64,000 bases of DNA, taken from Streptomyces sp. NBC_01439 (GTDB lineage Bacteria; Actinomycetota; Actinomycetes; Streptomycetales; Streptomycetaceae). Positions within the stretch are counted from its first letter, which is position 1, and each line of letters begins with the position of its first letter. Below, piece by piece: positions 1 through 10,308 of the stretch. The DNA is taken from positions 6,819,501 through 6,883,500 of the forward strand of contig NZ_CP109487.1 of the NCBI RefSeq assembly GCF_036227605.1, written 5' to 3'. Made by a program: the position numbers and the translations under genes. The notes beneath the pieces are model-generated. The model did no database searches. It had not been told where the DNA came from and saw only the letters and a list, made by a program, of their open reading frames with translations.

Positions 1-456
1 AACAAAGTCCGTTCCGTGGCGGGATACGCGCAGGTCGTGCAGTCGGTCGACCGGCCGAAGCTCGTGACGGCCCTCTCGGCGGCCGCGGTCAACGCCGGCC
101 GGGAGCTCGGGTGCCTCGTGCAGATCGCCCTCGACGCGGAGTCGGGGGAGCGCGGGGCCCGCGGCGGCGCGGCGCCGGAGCAGCTCGCGGAGTTGGCGGA
201 CCTCGTGGCCGGGGCTCCGGGACTGCGCATCGACGGCCTGATGACGGTCGCTCCGCTGTCCGGCCCCTACGCGGGCCGCGAACGGGCCGCCTTCGAGCGG
301 CTGGTGGAATTGTCATCCCGCATGCGCGTGGACCATCCGACTGCCACGATGGTGTCGGCCGGGATGAGCGCAGACCTGGAACAGGCCGTGGCGGCCGGTG
401 CGACACATGTACGCGTCGGCACTGCGGTACTCGGCGCGAGAGCCCGGCTCGGGTAA
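1..456 (+). CDS. YggS/YlmE-family PLP homeostasis protein (5' truncated)
   Basis: The reading frame is open from the first base and ends at TAA 454-456, giving the C-terminal ~151 residues of a protein that is usually about 230-240 aa. The N-terminal part with the PLP-binding lysine lies outside the window. Recognisable family features are the NKVRSVAGYA stretch with SVDRPKLV at the start, the MTVAP strand, the GMSADLEQA motif, and the C-terminal phosphate-binding segment THVRVGTAVLGAR. The family binds pyridoxal phosphate and buffers PLP levels in the cytoplasm; no enzymatic reaction is established. Its place directly before sepF-yggT-divIVA is the standard arrangement behind ftsZ in actinobacteria, so this is the last part of the division and cell wall cluster. 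Confidence 0.93.
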   Translation, partial: NKVRSVAGYAQVVQSVDRPKLVTALSAAAVNAGRELGCLVQIALDAESGERGARGGAAPEQLAELADLVAGAPGLRIDGLMTVAPLSGPYAGRERAAFERLVELSSRMRVDHPTATMVSAGMSADLEQAVAAGATHVRVGTAVLGARARLG

Positions 457-605
457 CGTCGCGAAGAAAGTCGGACCACAGCAGAAAATATGGTCATTCC
501 CGCTGATGAGCGGGCAGACCTAGTGGATCGCGGGCAGTTGGTGACATTCGTGACACGGCGGCACCTGCGACAGGGCGATCCACCACAGAGCGGAGGACTC
601 GGAGA

Positions 606-1223
606 ATGGCCGGCGCGATGCGCAAGATGGCGGTCTACCTCGGCCTCGTGGAGGACGACCGGTACGACAACCCGGGGTACGACCCCGACGACGAGTTCGA
701 GCCCGAGCCGGAGATGGAACGGGCTCGGGAGCGGGATCGCCGACAGCAGCCCGCGCACCAAGCGCCCGTATCGGACGAACCGGTACGAGCGACACAGCCT
801 CCGGCGCAGCGTGAACCTATCCCAATTCCGGTGGAAAGCGGACGTCCTGCGCGAATCGCCCCCGTGGCATCCATCACACCTGATCGTACGAACCTGGAGA
901 AGAACGCCCCCGTGATCATGCCCAAGGTCGTCTCCGAGCGGGAGCCGTACCGCATCACGACGCTGCACCCCCGGACCTACAACGAGGCCCGTACCATCGG
1001 GGAACACTTCCGTGAGGGCACTCCGGTGATCATGAATCTCACGGAGATGGACGACACGGATGCGAAGCGTCTCGTGGACTTCGCCGCCGGACTCGTCTTC
1101 GGTCTGCACGGCAGCATTGAACGCGTGACACAGAAGGTGTTCCTGCTGTCGCCTGCTAACGTCGATGTCACGGCGGAGGACAAGGCCCGCATCGCGGAGG
1201 GCGGGTTCTTCAACCAAAGCTAG
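606..1223 (+). CDS. sepF: Cell division protein SepF
   Basis: The 205-aa protein begins with a short amphipathic, membrane-binding-type helix ([13 protein letters not shown]), continues with an acidic and Pro/Arg-rich linker (about residues 20-100), and ends in the SepF fold (about 110-205). The DUF552/SepF signature appears as [36 protein letters not shown] and [10 protein letters not shown]. SepF tethers FtsZ to the membrane and helps align Z-rings; in Streptomyces this means sporulation septa and cross-walls. A purine-rich GGAGGACTCGGAG stretch lies just before ATG 606. A second in-frame ATG four codons later is possible. It is 60 bp upstream of yggT and probably cotranscribed. Confidence 0.96.
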   Translation: MAGAMRKMAVYLGLVEDDRYDNPGYDPDDEFEPEPEMERARERDRRQQPAHQAPVSDEPVRATQPPAQREPIPIPVESGRPARIAPVASITPDRTNLEKNAPVIMPKVVSEREPYRITTLHPRTYNEARTIGEHFREGTPVIMNLTEMDDTDAKRLVDFAAGLVFGLHGSIERVTQKVFLLSPANVDVTAEDKARIAEGGFFNQS

Positions 1224-1283
1224 ACCGATCCGTCAGACACGGGGCCGGGAACACAGCGGGAGCAGGGGAGAGGGAAGCGCGGA

Positions 1284-1580
1284 ATGGGTGTCGCACTGCA
1301 AGTGATCTACTTCGCCTTGGGGTGCTTCCTCGTCGTGCTGATCTTCCGCCTGGTCATGGACTACGTGTTCCAGTTCGCACGTTCCTGGACACCCGGCAAG
1401 GCGATGGTGGTCGTACTGGAGGCCACCTACAGCGTCACCGATCCACCGCTCAAGCTTCTTCGGCGGGTCATTCCGCCGTTGCGTCTCGGGGGCGTGGCAC
1501 TCGACCTGTCCTTCTTCGTTCTGATGATCATCGTTTACATCCTCATCAGTTTCGTGCGCACCGCTGCGAGCGGCTTGTGA
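1284..1580 (+). CDS. YggT/YlmG family membrane protein
   Basis: This 98-aa protein has two hydrophobic segments (about residues 2-24 and 75-95) flanking a conserved loop with FARSWTPGKAM, SVTDPPLKLLRRVIPPLRLGG and the LDLSFF strand, which is the YggT family pattern. The PLKLLRRVIPP motif is diagnostic. It is an integral membrane protein of poorly defined function, genetically linked to sepF and divIVA in Gram-positive bacteria and cyanobacteria and implicated in division or envelope organisation. The ATG is preceded by a purine-rich AGGGGAGAGGGAAG stretch. It sits between sepF and divIVA, 82 bp before divIVA. Confidence 0.93.
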   Translation: MGVALQVIYFALGCFLVVLIFRLVMDYVFQFARSWTPGKAMVVVLEATYSVTDPPLKLLRRVIPPLRLGGVALDLSFFVLMIIVYILISFVRTAASGL

Positions 1581-1662
1581 ACGATGTGCTTCCCCGCGGG
1601 CGCGGGGACAGTCCCGATACGGTCTTGCCGACTGCCGACGACTACGTAGAGGTGAAGAAGAC

Positions 1663-2907
1663 ATGCCGCTGACTCCCGAGGACGTGCGGAACAAGCAGTT
1701 CACGACCGTCCGCCTCCGAGAAGGCTATGACGAGGACGAGGTCGATGCCTTCCTCGACGAGGTCGAGTCCGAACTGACGCGCCTGCTGCGCGAGAACGAG
1801 GACCTGCGCGCGAAGCTGGCCGCCGCCACGCGTGCCGCCGCGCAGAGCCAGCAGCAGCAGGGGATGCGCAAGGCCGAACCCCAGGACCAGCGAGGCCCCG
1901 GCGCCCCCGTGCCCGCCGCCATATCCGGCCCGCCGCAGCAGCAGCAGCAGATGGGCCCGCCGCAGCTCCAGGGCGGCCCGCCGCAGCTTCCGGGTGGCCA
2001 GCCGCAGCTTCCGCCGGGCCCCGGCGGCCAGGGCCAGCAGGGCCCCGGCCCGATGGGCGGCCCCATGGGCGGTCCCATGCAGCAGCACCCCATGGGTGGA
2101 CCCCAGGGCATGCAGCAGCAGCCCATGGGCGGCCCCCAGGGCATGCAGCAGCAGTCGATGGGCGGCCAGAACCCGCTCGGCCAGCAGATGCAGCCCATGG
2201 GCCAGCAGATGCAGCCGATGGGGCAGCAGATGCAGCCCATGGGTCAGCCCATGCAGCAGATGCAGCAGCCGCAGCTCCCGCAGCAGGGCCCCGGCGGCGA
2301 CAGCGCCGCGCGCGTCCTGTCGCTGGCGCAGCAGACCGCCGACCAGGCGATCGCGGAGGCCCGCTCCGAGGCCAACAAGATCGTCGGCGAGGCCCGGTCG
2401 CGCGCCGAGGGCCTGGAGCGGGACGCCCGCGCCAAGGCCGACGCGCTGGAGCGGGACGCGCAGGAGAAGCACCGCGTCGCGATGGGCTCCCTGGAGTCCG
2501 CCCGCGCCACGTTGGAGCGCAAGGTCGAGGACCTGCGGGGCTTCGAGCGTGAGTACCGTACGCGCCTGAAGTCCTACCTGGAGTCGCAGCTGCGCCAGCT
2601 GGAGACCCAGGCAGACGACTCGCTGGCCCCGCCGCGAAACCCGGCCGGTCCCGCGCTGCCGCCGTCGCCGTCGCCCTCGATGGCTCCGGCCGGTGCGATG
2701 GGCCACTCCATGGGCGGTCCCTCGATGGGTGGCCCGTCCCCCATGGGCGGTCCCTCCCCGATGGGTGCCCCGTCCTACGGCGGCAACCAGCAGCAGATGT
2801 CCCCGGCGATGACCCAGCCGATGGCTCCGGTGCGGCCGGCTGCGCCGCAGCCGATGCAGGCGCCGTCGCCGATGCGGGGCTTCCTGATCGACGAGGACGA
2901 CAACTAG
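1663..2907 (+). CDS. divIVA: DivIVA polar growth coiled-coil protein
   Basis: The 414-aa protein starts with the canonical DivIVA domain (PLTPEDVRNKQFTT, then YDEDEVDAFLDEVE; residues 1-55), whose N-terminus senses curved membrane. A long Gln/Pro/Gly/Met-rich linker follows (about 65-205) with tandem GQQMQPM heptapeptides near 175-195. A second long coiled coil (about 210-310, rich in ARSEANKI and ERDAQEKH) and a Met/Gly/Pro-rich tail ending GFLIDEDDN complete it. This two-coil architecture with a PQG-rich insert is typical of Streptomyces DivIVA, which is essential for tip extension and branching. AGGTGAAGAAG precedes the ATG. Repeat number in the linker varies easily because the DNA is a 21-bp tandem repeat. 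Confidence 0.97.
   Translation: MPLTPEDVRNKQFTTVRLREGYDEDEVDAFLDEVESELTRLLRENEDLRAKLAAATRAAAQSQQQQGMRKAEPQDQRGPGAPVPAAISGPPQQQQQMGPPQLQGGPPQLPGGQPQLPPGPGGQGQQGPGPMGGPMGGPMQQHPMGGPQGMQQQPMGGPQGMQQQSMGGQNPLGQQMQPMGQQMQPMGQQMQPMGQPMQQMQQPQLPQQGPGGDSAARVLSLAQQTADQAIAEARSEANKIVGEARSRAEGLERDARAKADALERDAQEKHRVAMGSLESARATLERKVEDLRGFEREYRTRLKSYLESQLRQLETQADDSLAPPRNPAGPALPPSPSPSMAPAGAMGHSMGGPSMGGPSPMGGPSPMGAPSYGGNQQQMSPAMTQPMAPVRPAAPQPMQAPSPMRGFLIDEDDN
2185..2250 (+). repeat. 21-bp coding tandem repeat in divIVA linker
   Basis: Three consecutive copies of a 21-base unit resembling CAGCAGATGCAGCCCATGGG encode the tandem GQQMQPM heptads. Further degenerate copies flank them. Such in-frame minisatellites can change copy number by slippage without frameshift. 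Confidence 0.8.
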
Positions 2908-3069
2908 GCGCCGCCGTTCTGCGGTCGGCAGCCGCGCTCTACGGGCCGGGCCCGGTTCCCCTTCGGGGGCACCGGGCCCGGCCCGTTTCCGTCCGCGGAG
3001 CCGTTGCCCTGGCCGGGCCGTTGCCCTGGCCGGGCCGTTGCCCTGGCCGGGCGGTGCGGGTCCCGTTCT

Positions 3070-3466
3070 GGGTGCGGGCCGGTGGTCGCGCCTCAATCGC
3101 CGGCGGGGCTGGGTTTGGCTTCGGGTGGGGCGGGGCCCCTCCGGGGGCTCTCCTCGGCTCGCGCCAGGCGGCCGTGGTCCTGCCGTTCGGCCTGGGTTGC
3201 GCGCTCGTCCTGCGGGGAGCCCCCGGAGTGTCCCCGCCCCACGGCCCGGTGTGAGGCGGCCGGGGTGGGGGTGTGGGGACGGTGGGGGGTGTCCCCGCAG
3301 GACGAGCGCGCAACCGCCGGGTACGGCCGAGATGGCCCGTCAGGCGCGAGCCGAGGAGACACCCCCCGGCGGCCCCGCATTCCCGCCCCCCGGTCCCGAC
3401 CCCGACCAGGGGGCCAAACCCAGCCCCGCCGGCGCTTGAGGCGCGGGGGCTCGGGGGCGGAGCCCC
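3070..3466. repeat. Large nested palindromic intergenic repeat, copy 1
   Basis: This ~397-bp element fills most of the 624-bp divIVA-ileS convergent gap and has a near-identical copy at 36740-37136. It is bounded by 33-base inverted arms with one mismatch (3087-3119 against 3413-3445; CGCGCCTCAATCGCCGGCG paired with CGCCGGCGCTTGAGGCGCG). Nested inside are a perfect 17-bp arm pair (3149-3165 with 3343-3359) and a perfect 24-bp arm pair (3195-3218 with 3292-3315). The right edge ends in a small hairpin, GGGGCTC...GAGCCCC. I see no convincing ORF: frames through it are open only because of the GC bias. It could be a non-autonomous (MITE-like) element or an expanded member of the short GCCTCAAxCGCCGGCG repeat family; the class is unknown to me. 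Confidence 0.85.
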
Positions 3467-3488
3467 AGGACACGTCGGGGTAGACGAA

Positions 3489-3521
3489 AGCGGCCCGCCC
3501 CCCGGGAGGGGACGGGCCGCT
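3489..3521 (-). terminator. ileS terminator
   Basis: The arms AGCGGCCCG (3489-3497) and CGGGCCGCT (3513-3521) form a GC-rich stem extended by CCC/GGG pairs. On the minus strand it is followed by TTTCGTC. It lies 11 bases after the ileS stop codon. Confidence 0.75.
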
Positions 3522-3531
3522 CGGGGCCGGG

Positions 3532-6690
<3,159 letters not shown>

Positions 6691-6967
6691 GAGGCTGAAC
6701 TCTTCCTCCGGCGGGGTGTCAATTCCGTCCGGAGGGACGAGAGCACTGCTGCTCCCGCGGTACCACCCTCCTTGGCCGCCGGACGGATCCGGTGGCCCCC
6801 TCATTGGGGTGCGAAGCCGGTTCTACTCGCCGTACGGGGATCCCGTGCGGGCTTTCTTCCGGCGGCTCAGGGGTGATCCTTCACATCGCGCTCGCCCCCG
6901 GGCTCTCACCGTCCCCGGGTCGCTCCTGGCTGCGTACGACGCTACTCGTCCCCGTCCATGCCTTTCG
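6691..6967 (-). promoter_or_regulatory. Isoleucine T-box riboswitch leader of ileS
   Basis: On the minus strand, 6769-6755 reads AGGGTGGTACCGCGG, the diagnostic T-box antiterminator/antisequestrator bulge that base-pairs with the uncharged tRNA acceptor end. Upstream, about 190 nt form hairpins; an ATC triplet at rc 6875-6877 (in GAAGGATCACC) is the candidate isoleucine specifier. Downstream, CCCTCCGG (rc ~6730-6737) can pair with CCGGAGGA around the Shine-Dalgarno of ileS, and no U-tract terminator lies between them. This fits the translational T-boxes with shortened stem I known before actinobacterial ileS genes. Uncharged tRNA-Ile would free the ribosome binding site. The exact stem boundaries and 5' end are inferred. 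Confidence 0.9.
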
Positions 6968-6975
6968 CTGGGCCC

Positions 6976-6981
6976 AGTGTA
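6976..6981 (-). promoter_or_regulatory. Candidate -10 of ileS promoter
   Basis: Minus-strand TACACT fits TAnnnT and would place transcription start near 6968, just before the T-box stem I. No good -35 hexamer is visible 16-18 nt upstream. Confidence 0.4.
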
Positions 6982-7290
6982 CGGGCCCGGGGGGCGCACG
7001 GCCGACCGGTTTACGGGGCCCCGTGCGGGGGCCGCAGGCCCAGCGTGGCGGCGCCCCGGGAAGGGGCCGCGGGCGACCCCGGCGCGCCGCCGGAGCAACC
7101 CGAATGGGCCTGCGGTGCCGCTTCCGACTCGGGTGGGGCGGGAGTGGCGGATTACCAGGGCTCCTGATGGGCACAACGGATGCAGGTTGACCTCGATGGA
7201 TGCGTGCCCCGTTGCCGCGGGGCCGGTGTCGATTTATCGTTCCGGCACGATTCACGAGCAAAGATCACAGTATGTGAAGGGGTCGCGGCC
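6982..7290. other. Intergenic region between ileS leader and TraR/DksA gene
   Basis: About 300 bp of divergent intergenic DNA. TTGACC at 7189-7194 on the plus strand is a possible -35 element but I cannot pair it with a good -10. The part nearest the gene (7221-7270) is AT-richer than its surroundings and probably contains the promoter. I see no RNA gene or ORF with support here. Confidence 0.4.
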
Positions 7291-8007
7291 ATGGTGGCGA
7301 AGAAGACCGCCGGGAGTACTGCCCAGAAGGCTGTCGGGAAGGCCGCTGGGAAGGCGGCGGTCTCCGAGGACGCGGCTCCCGCCAAGAAGGCGACCGCCGT
7401 CAAGAAGACGACCGCTGTCAAGAAGACGACCGCCGTCGAGAAGCGGACGGCCACGGCCAAGAAGGCCGTGGCCGAGGGGGCGGCACCTGCCGCGAAGAAG
7501 ACGGGAGTCCGGAAAGTGGTTGCCAAGAAGAGCGCGGGTACGGCGAGGAAGACGGCCGCGGCCGCCACCAGCGGACTCCCCAAGGCGCGGGCCACGGCGG
7601 CCCCGGCCCCCGGCGAGCTCGCCGTACGGCCGGGGGAGGACCCCTGGACCTCCAAGGAGGTCGAGGACGCCCGTGCGGAGCTCCTGGCGGAGGTGTTGCG
7701 GCTGCGGGCCGAGCTGGACGCCTCGGAGGCCGCGATCTCCGGCCTGATGCGGGACTCCGGGGACGGCGCGGGTGACGACCAGGCCGACACGGGTACGAAG
7801 AACATCACCCGCGAGTCGGAGCTGGCGCTCGCGGCGAACGCCACCTCGATGCTGGAGCAGACCGAGCGGGCCCTGGAACGGCTGGAGGCGGGCACGTACG
7901 GCCTCTGCGAGAACTGCGGGCAGCCCATCGGCAAGGCCAGGATGCAGGCCTTCCCCCGGGCCACGCTGTGCGTGGACTGCAAGCAGAAGCAGGAACGGCG
8001 CCACTAG
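7291..8007 (+). CDS. TraR/DksA-type zinc-finger protein with histone H1-like N-terminus
   Basis: This 238-aa protein has two parts. Residues 1 to about 115 are Lys/Ala-rich (AKKTAG, repeated VKKTTA, AAKKTG, AKKSAG), like bacterial histone H1-type tails that bind DNA. The C-terminal half is a DksA-like coiled coil ([31 protein letters not shown]) followed by a Zn ribbon with Cys206, Cys209, Cys227 and Cys230 (CENCGQPI...CVDC). DksA/TraR proteins bind the RNA polymerase secondary channel; whether this one does is untested. ATG 7291 is chosen because GAAGGGG lies upstream and the protein then begins MVAKK; the longer upstream frame lacks support. A strong hairpin terminator overlaps the stop codon. 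Confidence 0.88.
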   Translation: MVAKKTAGSTAQKAVGKAAGKAAVSEDAAPAKKATAVKKTTAVKKTTAVEKRTATAKKAVAEGAAPAAKKTGVRKVVAKKSAGTARKTAAAATSGLPKARATAAPAPGELAVRPGEDPWTSKEVEDARAELLAEVLRLRAELDASEAAISGLMRDSGDGAGDDQADTGTKNITRESELALAANATSMLEQTERALERLEAGTYGLCENCGQPIGKARMQAFPRATLCVDCKQKQERRH

Positions 8008-8049
8008 GCCGTCTCTTCCGGCCGACAAGATCCGGAAGAGACGGCCTAG
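8004..8049 (+). terminator. Hairpin terminator after TraR/DksA gene
   Basis: A perfect 18-bp stem (8004-8021 with 8032-8049, CTAGGCCGTCTCTTCCGG) and a 10-nt loop. The TAG stop codon at 8005-8007 lies inside the left arm, so terminating ribosomes could affect folding. Confidence 0.85.
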
Positions 8050-8155
8050 ACCGGCCGGGGAGAGGTGGGGCGGGCGCCGCGCGGGGGCCCTGACGTACCC
8101 TCGTGTCCGTCAGGGTCCAGGAGGAGCCTGGTTCGAGCTAGTTCGAGGGACTCAC

Positions 8156-8716
8156 GTGACAGAGGCGGAGCGCATCATCGGTACGCCCGAGGTCGGGGAC
8201 GACACCCAGCCGGAGTCCGCCGGGCCCAAGGGGCGCCGTCGGATCACGGCTCTGCTCGTCGTGGCGGTGCTCGCCTACCTGCTCGACCTCGGCAGCAAGA
8301 TGCTGGTCGTGGCGAAGCTGGAGCACCAGCCGCCGATCGAGATCATCGGTGACCTGCTGAAGTTCGAGGCGGTCCGCAATCCGGGCGCCGCCTTCGGCTT
8401 CGGCGAGGCCTTCACCATCATCTTCACCTGCATCGCGGCTTCGGTGATCGTGGTGATCGTGCGGCTCGCCCGCAAGCTCTACAGCCTGCCGTGGGCGATC
8501 GCCCTGGGCCTGCTGCTGGGCGGCGCGCTGGGCAACCTGACCGACCGGATCTTCCGTTCGCCGGGCGTGTTCCGGGGCGCGGTCGTCGACTTCATCGCGC
8601 CCGCTCACTTCGCCGTCTTCAACCTCGCGGACTCGGCGATCGTGTGCGGCGGCATCCTGATCGTCCTGCTGTCCTTCAAGGGTCTGGACCCGGACGGGAC
8701 CGTCCACAAGGACTGA
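8156..8716 (+). CDS. lspA: Lipoprotein signal peptidase (signal peptidase II)
   Basis: The 186-aa integral membrane aspartyl protease removes signal peptides from prolipoproteins after Lgt has lipidated them. Four hydrophobic segments are visible. Conserved motifs are [26 protein letters not shown], and the two catalytic aspartates Asp145 (GAVVDFI) and Asp159 (FNLADSAI). GTG 8156 is preceded by GAGGGA at good spacing. The N-terminal ~30 residues are a polar extension ([12 protein letters not shown]) common in Streptomyces LspA. rluD follows after 41 bp. The partner enzyme lgt is at 46088 in this window. Confidence 0.96.
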   Translation: MTEAERIIGTPEVGDDTQPESAGPKGRRRITALLVVAVLAYLLDLGSKMLVVAKLEHQPPIEIIGDLLKFEAVRNPGAAFGFGEAFTIIFTCIAASVIVVIVRLARKLYSLPWAIALGLLLGGALGNLTDRIFRSPGVFRGAVVDFIAPAHFAVFNLADSAIVCGGILIVLLSFKGLDPDGTVHKD

Positions 8717-8745
8717 TCGCGGGACGGCCCGTCCGCCCCGTCCGG

Positions 8746-8751
8746 CATACT
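8746..8751 (+). promoter_or_regulatory. -10 for leaderless rluD
   Basis: CATACT ends 6 nt before GTG 8758 and no Shine-Dalgarno is present, so transcription could start at the start codon itself. Confidence 0.5.
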
Positions 8752-8757
8752 CGACGG

Positions 8758-9699
8758 GTGAGTACGATTCCCGAGATCCGCACCCTGCCCGTTCCCGATG
8801 GCCTCGAGGGCGAGCGCGTCGACGCCGCCATCGCCCGTATGTTCGGTTTCTCCCGGACGAAGGCGGCCGAAATCGCGGCTGCGGGAAAGGTGACGGTCGA
8901 CGGCAGCGTCGTCGGGAAGTCCGAGCGCGTGCACGGTGGCGCCTGGCTCGAAGTCGAGATGCCCGCGCCGCCGCGCCCCGTCGAGCTCGTGGCCGAGCCC
9001 GTTCCCGGCATGGAGATCGTCCATGATGACGATGACATCGTCGTCATCATGAAGCCGGTGGGCGTCGCCGCCCACCCGAGCCCCGGCTGGACCGGCACCA
9101 CCGTCATCGGTGGCCTCGCCGCGGCCGGCTACCGCATCTCCACCTCCGGTGCGTCCGAGCGCCAGGGCATCGTGCACCGCCTCGACGTCGGCACGTCCGG
9201 CCTGATGGCCGTCGCGAAGTCGGAGCGCGCCTACACCTCGCTCAAGAACCAGTTCCGCGAGCGGATCGTCGACAAGCGTTACCACGCGCTGGTACAGGGC
9301 CACCCGGACCCGATGAGCGGCACGATCGACGCGCCGATCGGCCGCCACCCCAGCGCGGACTACAAGTGGGCCGTGATCCAGGACGGCAAGGCGTCCGTCA
9401 CCCACTACGACCTGATCGAGGCCTTCCGAGCCGCCTCGCTGCTCGACATCAAGCTGGAGACGGGGCGCACGCACCAGATCCGCGTGCACATGTCCGCGCA
9501 CCGGCACCCCTGCGTCGGCGACCTGACCTACGGCGCCGACCCGACCGTCGCCAAGCGGCTCGGCCTCACCCGGCAGTGGCTGCACGCGGTGCGCCTCGGC
9601 TTCGAGCACCCGTCGGACGGGCAGTGGGTCGAGTTCGAGAGCACCTACCCGGCGGACCTGCAGCACGCGCTGGACGTGATCCGGGCGGAGAGCGAGTGA
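8758..9699 (+). CDS. rluD: RluA/RluD-family 23S rRNA pseudouridine synthase
   Basis: The 313-aa enzyme isomerises uridine in structured RNA. It has an N-terminal S4 RNA-binding domain (about 15-75, [19 protein letters not shown]) and a PseudoU synthase 2 catalytic domain. The catalytic motif is [11 protein letters not shown] with Asp143. Other conserved blocks are [32 protein letters not shown] and [14 protein letters not shown] assign the RluD type from the S4 domain and motifs; the exact target uridines are not evident. GTG 8758 gives the first residues [11 protein letters not shown] and looks leaderless. The stop overlaps the next gene by 4 nt (GTGA), indicating translational coupling. Confidence 0.93.
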   Translation: MSTIPEIRTLPVPDGLEGERVDAAIARMFGFSRTKAAEIAAAGKVTVDGSVVGKSERVHGGAWLEVEMPAPPRPVELVAEPVPGMEIVHDDDDIVVIMKPVGVAAHPSPGWTGTTVIGGLAAAGYRISTSGASERQGIVHRLDVGTSGLMAVAKSERAYTSLKNQFRERIVDKRYHALVQGHPDPMSGTIDAPIGRHPSADYKWAVIQDGKASVTHYDLIEAFRAASLLDIKLETGRTHQIRVHMSAHRHPCVGDLTYGADPTVAKRLGLTRQWLHAVRLGFEHPSDGQWVEFESTYPADLQHALDVIRAESE

Positions 9700-10187
9700 C
9701 CTCGCCGGCCGAGGGCGCGGTCGAGGCCGTCGTCGAGGTGCGGGTCGCGGCCTCGGAGGAGGACCTGAAGTCCTGCTTCGCGGTGCGGTCCGAGGTCTTC
9801 GTGGTCGAACAGTCGGTACCGGAGTCGATCGAGTACGACGCGTACGACGCGGACGCGGTGCACGTCCTGGCCGTGGGCGGGGACGGGGTGCCGCTGGGCA
9901 CCGGGCGGCTGCTGCACGGGGACGCGGCGCTGGCGAAGACCGGCGACCCGGCCGTCGGCTCGCTCGGCCGGCTCGCCGTCACCCGGTCCGCGCGCGGGTT
10001 GGGCGTCGGTGTGGCGCTGGTCCGCGCGATCGAGGCGGAAGCGGCCCGTCGGGGCCTGACGGCGGTCGACCTGGGCGCGCAGACGCATGCGCTGGGCTTC
10101 TACGAGCGGCTCGGCTACGTGGCCTACGGCCCGGAGTTCCAGGACGCGGGCATCCCACACCGCGCGATGCGCCGCCCCCTCCCGTAG
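9696..10187 (+). CDS. GNAT-family N-acetyltransferase
   Basis: This 163-aa protein has the GNAT fold: [21 protein letters not shown] at the N-terminus resembles the ElaA-like subfamily, and the acetyl-CoA-binding motif A is [18 protein letters not shown] (about 95-112). The C-terminus has the [16 protein letters not shown] motif with the typical aromatic residues. The acyl acceptor cannot be predicted. The GTG start overlaps the rluD stop as GTGA, so the two are cotranslated. A short palindromic repeat lies downstream. Confidence 0.9.
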   Translation: MTSPAEGAVEAVVEVRVAASEEDLKSCFAVRSEVFVVEQSVPESIEYDAYDADAVHVLAVGGDGVPLGTGRLLHGDAALAKTGDPAVGSLGRLAVTRSARGLGVGVALVRAIEAEAARRGLTAVDLGAQTHALGFYERLGYVAYGPEFQDAGIPHRAMRRPLP

Positions 10188-10194
10188 CCGTTCA

Positions 10195-10260
10195 TAGCCC
10201 CGCCGGCGATTGAGGCGCGGGCGCGGAGCGCCGTCGGGGTTCGGGGCGCAGCCCCGACAC
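10195..10260. repeat. Short GCCGGCGxTTGAGGCGCG repeat unit
   Basis: The string AGCCCCGCCGGCGATTGAGGCGCG, followed by GTCGGGGTTCGGGGCGCAGCCCCGAC (itself a hairpin), matches the outer arm of the large repeats at 3413-3445 and 37083-37115. It lies between the GNAT and antiporter genes. Confidence 0.75.
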
Positions 10261-10308
10261 GGCCCCCACCCGCACGAGCCAAGCGCAGCGGACTGGCAGG
10301 GTGGGGGA

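Noticed and set aside
1642..3096. Long minus-strand frame opposite divIVA
   Set aside because: Shadow of the GC-rich, repeat-containing divIVA gene; composition (Arg/His/Leu-rich, no domain) is typical of antisense frames.
6982..7290. tRNA or small RNA gene in the ileS-traR gap
   Set aside because: No cloverleaf with CCA-end or TTCGA loop, and no isolated promoter-terminator pair was visible.
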